Of a stretch of DNA of 64,000 nucleotides, positions 60,670 to 64,000 are shown in pieces (the stretch's first letter is position 1; each line of letters starts with the position of its first letter). The position numbers were made by a program, and so were the translations under genes. The notes below the pieces were generated by a model, which worked only from the letters and a program-made list of their open reading frames with translations, was not told the DNA's origin and did no database searches. This stretch comes from JACVRW01 sp963821275 (lineage in GTDB: Bacteria; Actinomycetota; Thermoleophilia; Solirubrobacterales; Thermoleophilaceae), in NCBI GenBank assembly GCA_963821275.1, contig CAWGDF010000008.1, positions 327,608-391,607 on the forward strand, written 5' to 3'.

Positions 60670-61121
60670 CCTCCCGAAGCGCTTCCGCCCGGCGGCCCGC
60701 GGTTCGGGGACGGTACGGCCGAGGAGCCTCCAAGCGCGCGGCCCACGATTCCACGGCCGAGACCGCGGGCGCGGCCCACGTGGACGCCACCGCCGGTCTC
60801 CGGAGAGCACTTCCGTCCGGGAAACCCTCTCCCTGAGAGCGCTAAGGTGGCTCGGAGGAGGAGCGCCCGCGGAGGAGGCGTCCGCTCTCCCCGCTCCCGC
60901 CGCGGCCTTGGGCCGCGCCTACGGGGCGCGGCTGCTCAGCCGCCGCCCTTCCCGGGCGCTCCCGCGGGCTCGCTCGGGGCTTCCTCCTCCCCGGGAACGG
61001 AAGGCACCGCCGGATCCGTTAAGGCTCGGTGCGGCCGGCGGCGGCGTCATCCTGTTTGGGTTGACCGGCGGATCGTCGGGCGGGAGGCTAGCCCGGAAAT
61101 GCTTTGAACCGAGGAGGCCCG
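60670..61121. other. 452-base stretch without a convincing gene
   Basis: GC-rich and Arg/Pro/Gly-coding in all frames, with no RNA gene or protein-like frame. The last 20 bases contain the GAGGAGG ribosome site of the sulfatase gene. Confidence 0.5.
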
Positions 61122-63624
61122 GTGTCCGACGACGCACAGCCGAAGCGCGAGAGCCTGCCGATCCCGGACGTGATGCCGGTCGGCTTGACGACCTACGACG
61201 CCAAGGATCCCGATACGGCGTTCGCCCCGATCACGCCGCTGCTGCCGCCGGAGGGCGCGCCGAACGTGCTGATCGTGCTGATCGACGATGTGGGCTTCGG
61301 TTCGTCGAGCGCGTTCGGCGGCCCCTGCAACACGCCGACGTTCGAGCGGCTCGCCGGTGAGGGCCTGCGCTACACGCGCTTCCACACGACCGCGCTGTGC
61401 GCCCCGACGCGCGCTGCGTTGCTGACGGGGCGCAATCACCACTCGGTCGGTATGGGCAGCATCACCGAGACGGCGACGTCGGCGCCGGGCCAAGCTCGCT
61501 GCGTCCGAACACCAAGGCGCCGCTTGCCGAGGTGCTCAAGTTCAACGGGTACTCGACCGGGCAGTTCGGCAAGTGCCACGAGGTGCCCGTCTGGCAGACC
61601 AGCCCGATGGGCCCGTTCGGAATGTGGCCGACAGGTTCCGGCTTTGAGTACTTCTATGGCTTCATCGGCGGCGAGGACAACCAGTGGAACCCGGCTCTGT
61701 ACGAGGGGACGACGCCGATCGAGCCACCAAGGACGCCGGAAGAGGGCTACCACCTGACCGAGGATCTCGCCGACAAGGCGATCGCGTGGGTGCGCCAGCA
61801 GAAGGCGCTGATGGCTGACAAGCCGTTCTTCATGTACTTCGCGCCCGGCGCCACCCACGCACCGCACCACGTGCCGACCGAGTGGATCGACAAGTACAAA
61901 GGCCAGTTCGACGAGGGCTGGGACACGCTCCGCGAGACGACGTTCGCACGTCAGAAGGAGCTCGGCGTCATCCCGACCGACGCGCAGCTGACGAAGCGCC
62001 ACGCGGAGATCCCGGCCTGGGACGAGATGCCCGACGAGATTAAGCCGGTGCTCGCCCGGCAGATGGAGGTCTATGCCGCCTTCATGGAGCACACCGACCA
62101 TCACGTCGGCCGGCTGATCGACGTGATCGATCAGCTCGGCGTGCTCGACGACACGCTGGTCTATGTGATCATCGGCGACAATGGGGCCTCGGCCGAGGGC
62201 ACGCTCAACGGCGCCTTCAACGAGATGGCCAACTTCAACGGGATGGCCGCGCTGGAGACGCCGGAGTTCATGGTGTCCGTCCTGGACAAGTTCGGCTCGC
62301 CGGAGTCCTACAACCACTACTCGGTCGGGTGGGCGCACGCGTGCAACACGCCCTACCAGTGGACCAAGCAGGTCGCCTCCCACTGGGGCGGCACGAGAAA
62401 CGGCACGTCGTGCGCTGGCCGCACGGGATGAAGGCGAGCGGCGAGACGCGAGGTCAGTTCTGCCACGTCATCGATGTCTCCCCGACGATCCTCGAGGTCG
62501 CCGGCCTGCCGCAGCCGACGATGGTCAACGGCGTCATGCAGGCGCCGATCGAGGGCACCTCGATGGCCTACAGCTTCGACGCGCCGCAGGAACCAGAACG
62601 CCACGACCTGCAGTACTTCGAGATGTTCGGTAACCGCGGCATCTACCACAAGGGCTGGAGCGCGGTAACCAAGCACCGCACGCCGTGGGTGATGGGCTCG
62701 GCGCAGAGATTCCGGCGTTCGACGACGACGTGTGGGAACTCTACGACGGCTCCAAGGACTGGACCCAGTCCAACGATCTCGCGAAGGAGATGCCCGAACG
62801 GCTGCACGAGCTCCAGCGCCTGTGGCTCATCGAGGCGACGAAGTACAACGTCCTGCCGCTCGACGACCGCACCGCCGAGCGGCTCAACCCCGATATCGCC
62901 GGACGGCCGCAGCTGGTCCGCGGGAACTCGCAGGTGCTGTTCGGCGGGATGGGGCGCCTGTCGGAGTCCAGCGTGCTGAGCATCAAGAACAAGTCGTTCT
63001 CGGTCACGGCCGAGGTCGTTGTCCCGGAAGCGATGGACGGCACGATCACCGCCCAGGGCGGGCGCTTCGGCGGCTGGTCGCTCTACGCCAAGGAAGGCCG
63101 GGCGGCGTTCGCCTACAACGTGCTGGGGATTCAGCAGTTCGCGACCGAGGCCGACACGGCAATCCCGGGAGGGCACGCATCAGGTTCGCATGGAGTTCGC
63201 CTACGACGGCGGCGGCCTGGGGAAGGGCGGCGCCGTGACCCTCTACTACGACGGAGCACAGGTCGGCGAAGGACGCGTCGAGGCGACGCAGCCGTTCATC
63301 TTCTCCGCCGACGAGACGACCGACGTGGGCTACGACGCCGGGACACCGGTCTCTGCCGACACGCCGACCGGGCGCTTCACCGGGACGATGAACTGGGTCC
63401 AGCTCGACGTCGGGACCGACACCCACGACCACCTCGTCGACCCCGATCACCTCGTCAGCGTCGCGATGTCGCTGCAGTGTACCGGATCAGTCGAACACGC
63501 GCGCCCGGACGTCGTCCACCCGCAGCTGCCGGACGCACCGTGCTCGTACCGCCCTCCATGCAAGGCAGCAGCTGCCCACCGCTTCTGCTTGGTGACGAAA
63601 AGCGGCACTCCTGAGTCGCATTGA
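61122..63624 (+). pseudogene. arylsulfatase-type sulfatase (at least four frameshifts)
   Basis: A type I sulfatase spread over five frame segments. The first contains VLIVLIDDVGFGSSSAFGG and the formylglycine site C93-A-P-T-R (CAPTRAALLTGR). The second has GKCHEVPVWQ, FFMYFAPGATHAPHH and YVIIGDNGASAEG. The third has FCHVIDVSPTILEVAGLPQP, the fourth VWELYDGSKDWTQSNDLA, and the fifth an ending with FTGTMNWVQLDVG and DPDHLVSVAMSLQ. Losses of one base at about 61492, 62408 and 62706 and a gain at about 63168 explain the shifts. GTG at 61122 follows GAGGAGGCCCG. No sulfatase-maturing enzyme is visible nearby. Confidence 0.85.
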
Positions 63625-63706
63625 TAGGAGCGGCGCAGGCGTCGGTCACATCGGGCTCGCAGCGGTGGTCCCTTCCGCGAGGCGGCCGCGCGGGTCGCGC
63701 GTCAGT

Positions 63707-64000
63707 TCAGTCGCGGGTGGTCAGCGAGTCGATGGCGACGGTGAGCGCGAGGATGAGCGGGGCGTCCTCACCTGCTGCGACCTCGACGCCGTAGGAATCC
63801 CGCACGCGAAACCACTTCTTGGAGATCGTCGCGACCGTGTCGCCGTCCCGCTCTATGTCGTACTCTGGGTCGACCACGTTCCCATGCGCCTTCATGTCGG
63901 CGCCGTTCTCGACGTCGATGGCGAACCGGGCGCGGATCCCGACGGGCGCCCTCGCGGTGAACGGTCGCGGCGGTGTGGCTGTAGCGCTCGACGGAGATCT
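63707..64000 (-). CDS. LURP-one-related (tubby C-terminal-like) protein, truncated by window edge
   Basis: The C-terminal part of a small LURP-one/YxjI-fold protein: RARFAIDVENGADMKAHGNVV, DPEYDIERDGDTVATISKKWFRVRDSYGVEV and ILALTVAIDSL. The first in-window ATG (63895) is internal to the fold. Towards the window end the homologous sequence seems to change frame near 63950 (VERYSHTAATVHREG lies in another frame), so a further frameshift is possible. The start lies beyond position 64000. Family members bind lipids or act as scaffolds; function here is unknown. Confidence 0.65.
   Translation of the reverse strand, partial: RSPSSATATPPRPFTARAPVGIRARFAIDVENGADMKAHGNVVDPEYDIERDGDTVATISKKWFRVRDSYGVEVAAGEDAPLILALTVAIDSLTTRD

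Overview
The window is very GC-rich and densely coded, with many GTG/TTG starts and 1-4 base stop/start overlaps. It carries CarD, a DisA-type diadenylate cyclase, RadA, an actinobacterial DEDDh exonuclease-UvrC fusion and a SigH-like sigma factor. This suggests a high-GC actinobacterium, most probably of the Thermoleophilia/Solirubrobacterales type; the lineage call is inference from gene content, not from a marker alignment.

Layout. 1-5.7 kb: 3' part of a DUF1989-GcvT fusion, a flavin reductase, a PPOX-fold protein, a methyltransferase, a VOC protein and small hypotheticals. 5.8-8.3 kb (minus): an ammonium transporter gene followed by three very small, mostly membrane-protein genes, divergent from a GAF/PucR-type regulator (8.4-10.2 kb). 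10.2-15.2 kb: membrane proteins, an Na+/H+ antiporter, a DEDDh exonuclease and a cNMP/CBS/DUF294 protein. 15.3-36.1 kb: a catabolic island for choline, glycine betaine and dimethylglycine. It holds an orphan OpuAC-type binding protein, an APC permease, betaine aldehyde dehydrogenase, choline dehydrogenase, a ProV-WW-X ABC transporter, a DmdA-like GcvT protein with MetF, a GntR regulator, a dimethylglycine/sarcosine dehydrogenase, EtfB-EtfA, a DgcB-like Fe-S membrane oxidoreductase, a PhyH dioxygenase and an FchA-like cyclohydrolase. 36.1-44.1 kb (minus): an operon of MobA-MoaD fusion, PabB-PabC fusion, a tungsten-type aldehyde ferredoxin oxidoreductase (AOR), MoeA and MoeA-PBP. 44.1-56.7 kb: housekeeping genes (DEDDh-UvrC, radA, disA, carD, ispD, PHP phosphatase, ispF, amidase, cysS, rlmB, sigH). 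56.8-64 kb: accessory DNA with a 3-kb segment flanked by a 40-bp duplication of the 3' half of tRNA-Thr(UGU), tiny overlapping reading frames, a multiply frameshifted sulfatase and a LURP-one-like protein cut by the window edge.

How the genes fit together. Choline would enter through the ABC and/or APC systems and be oxidised to betaine by the GMC and aldehyde dehydrogenases. Successive N-methyl groups would pass to tetrahydrofolate through GcvT-fold enzymes. MetF and FchA would oxidise methyl- and methenyl-THF. Electrons from the flavin dehydrogenase would leave through EtfAB to the membrane Fe-S protein. A palindromic GATATATC site occurs before the binding-protein gene, the ABC transporter and the dehydrogenase, with degenerate copies in the GntR/metF divergent promoter. 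This makes the GntR protein the candidate regulator of a single regulon. The neighbouring operon supplies pABA for folate and Mo/W cofactor for an AOR, which may be functionally tied to the same aldehyde/one-carbon flux.

Caveat. Single-base indels break the ABC ATPase, the ABC permease, the DmdA-like gene (which also has an in-frame TAG) and the sulfatase, while neighbouring housekeeping genes are intact. These could be real decay or assembly errors, and raw reads would decide.
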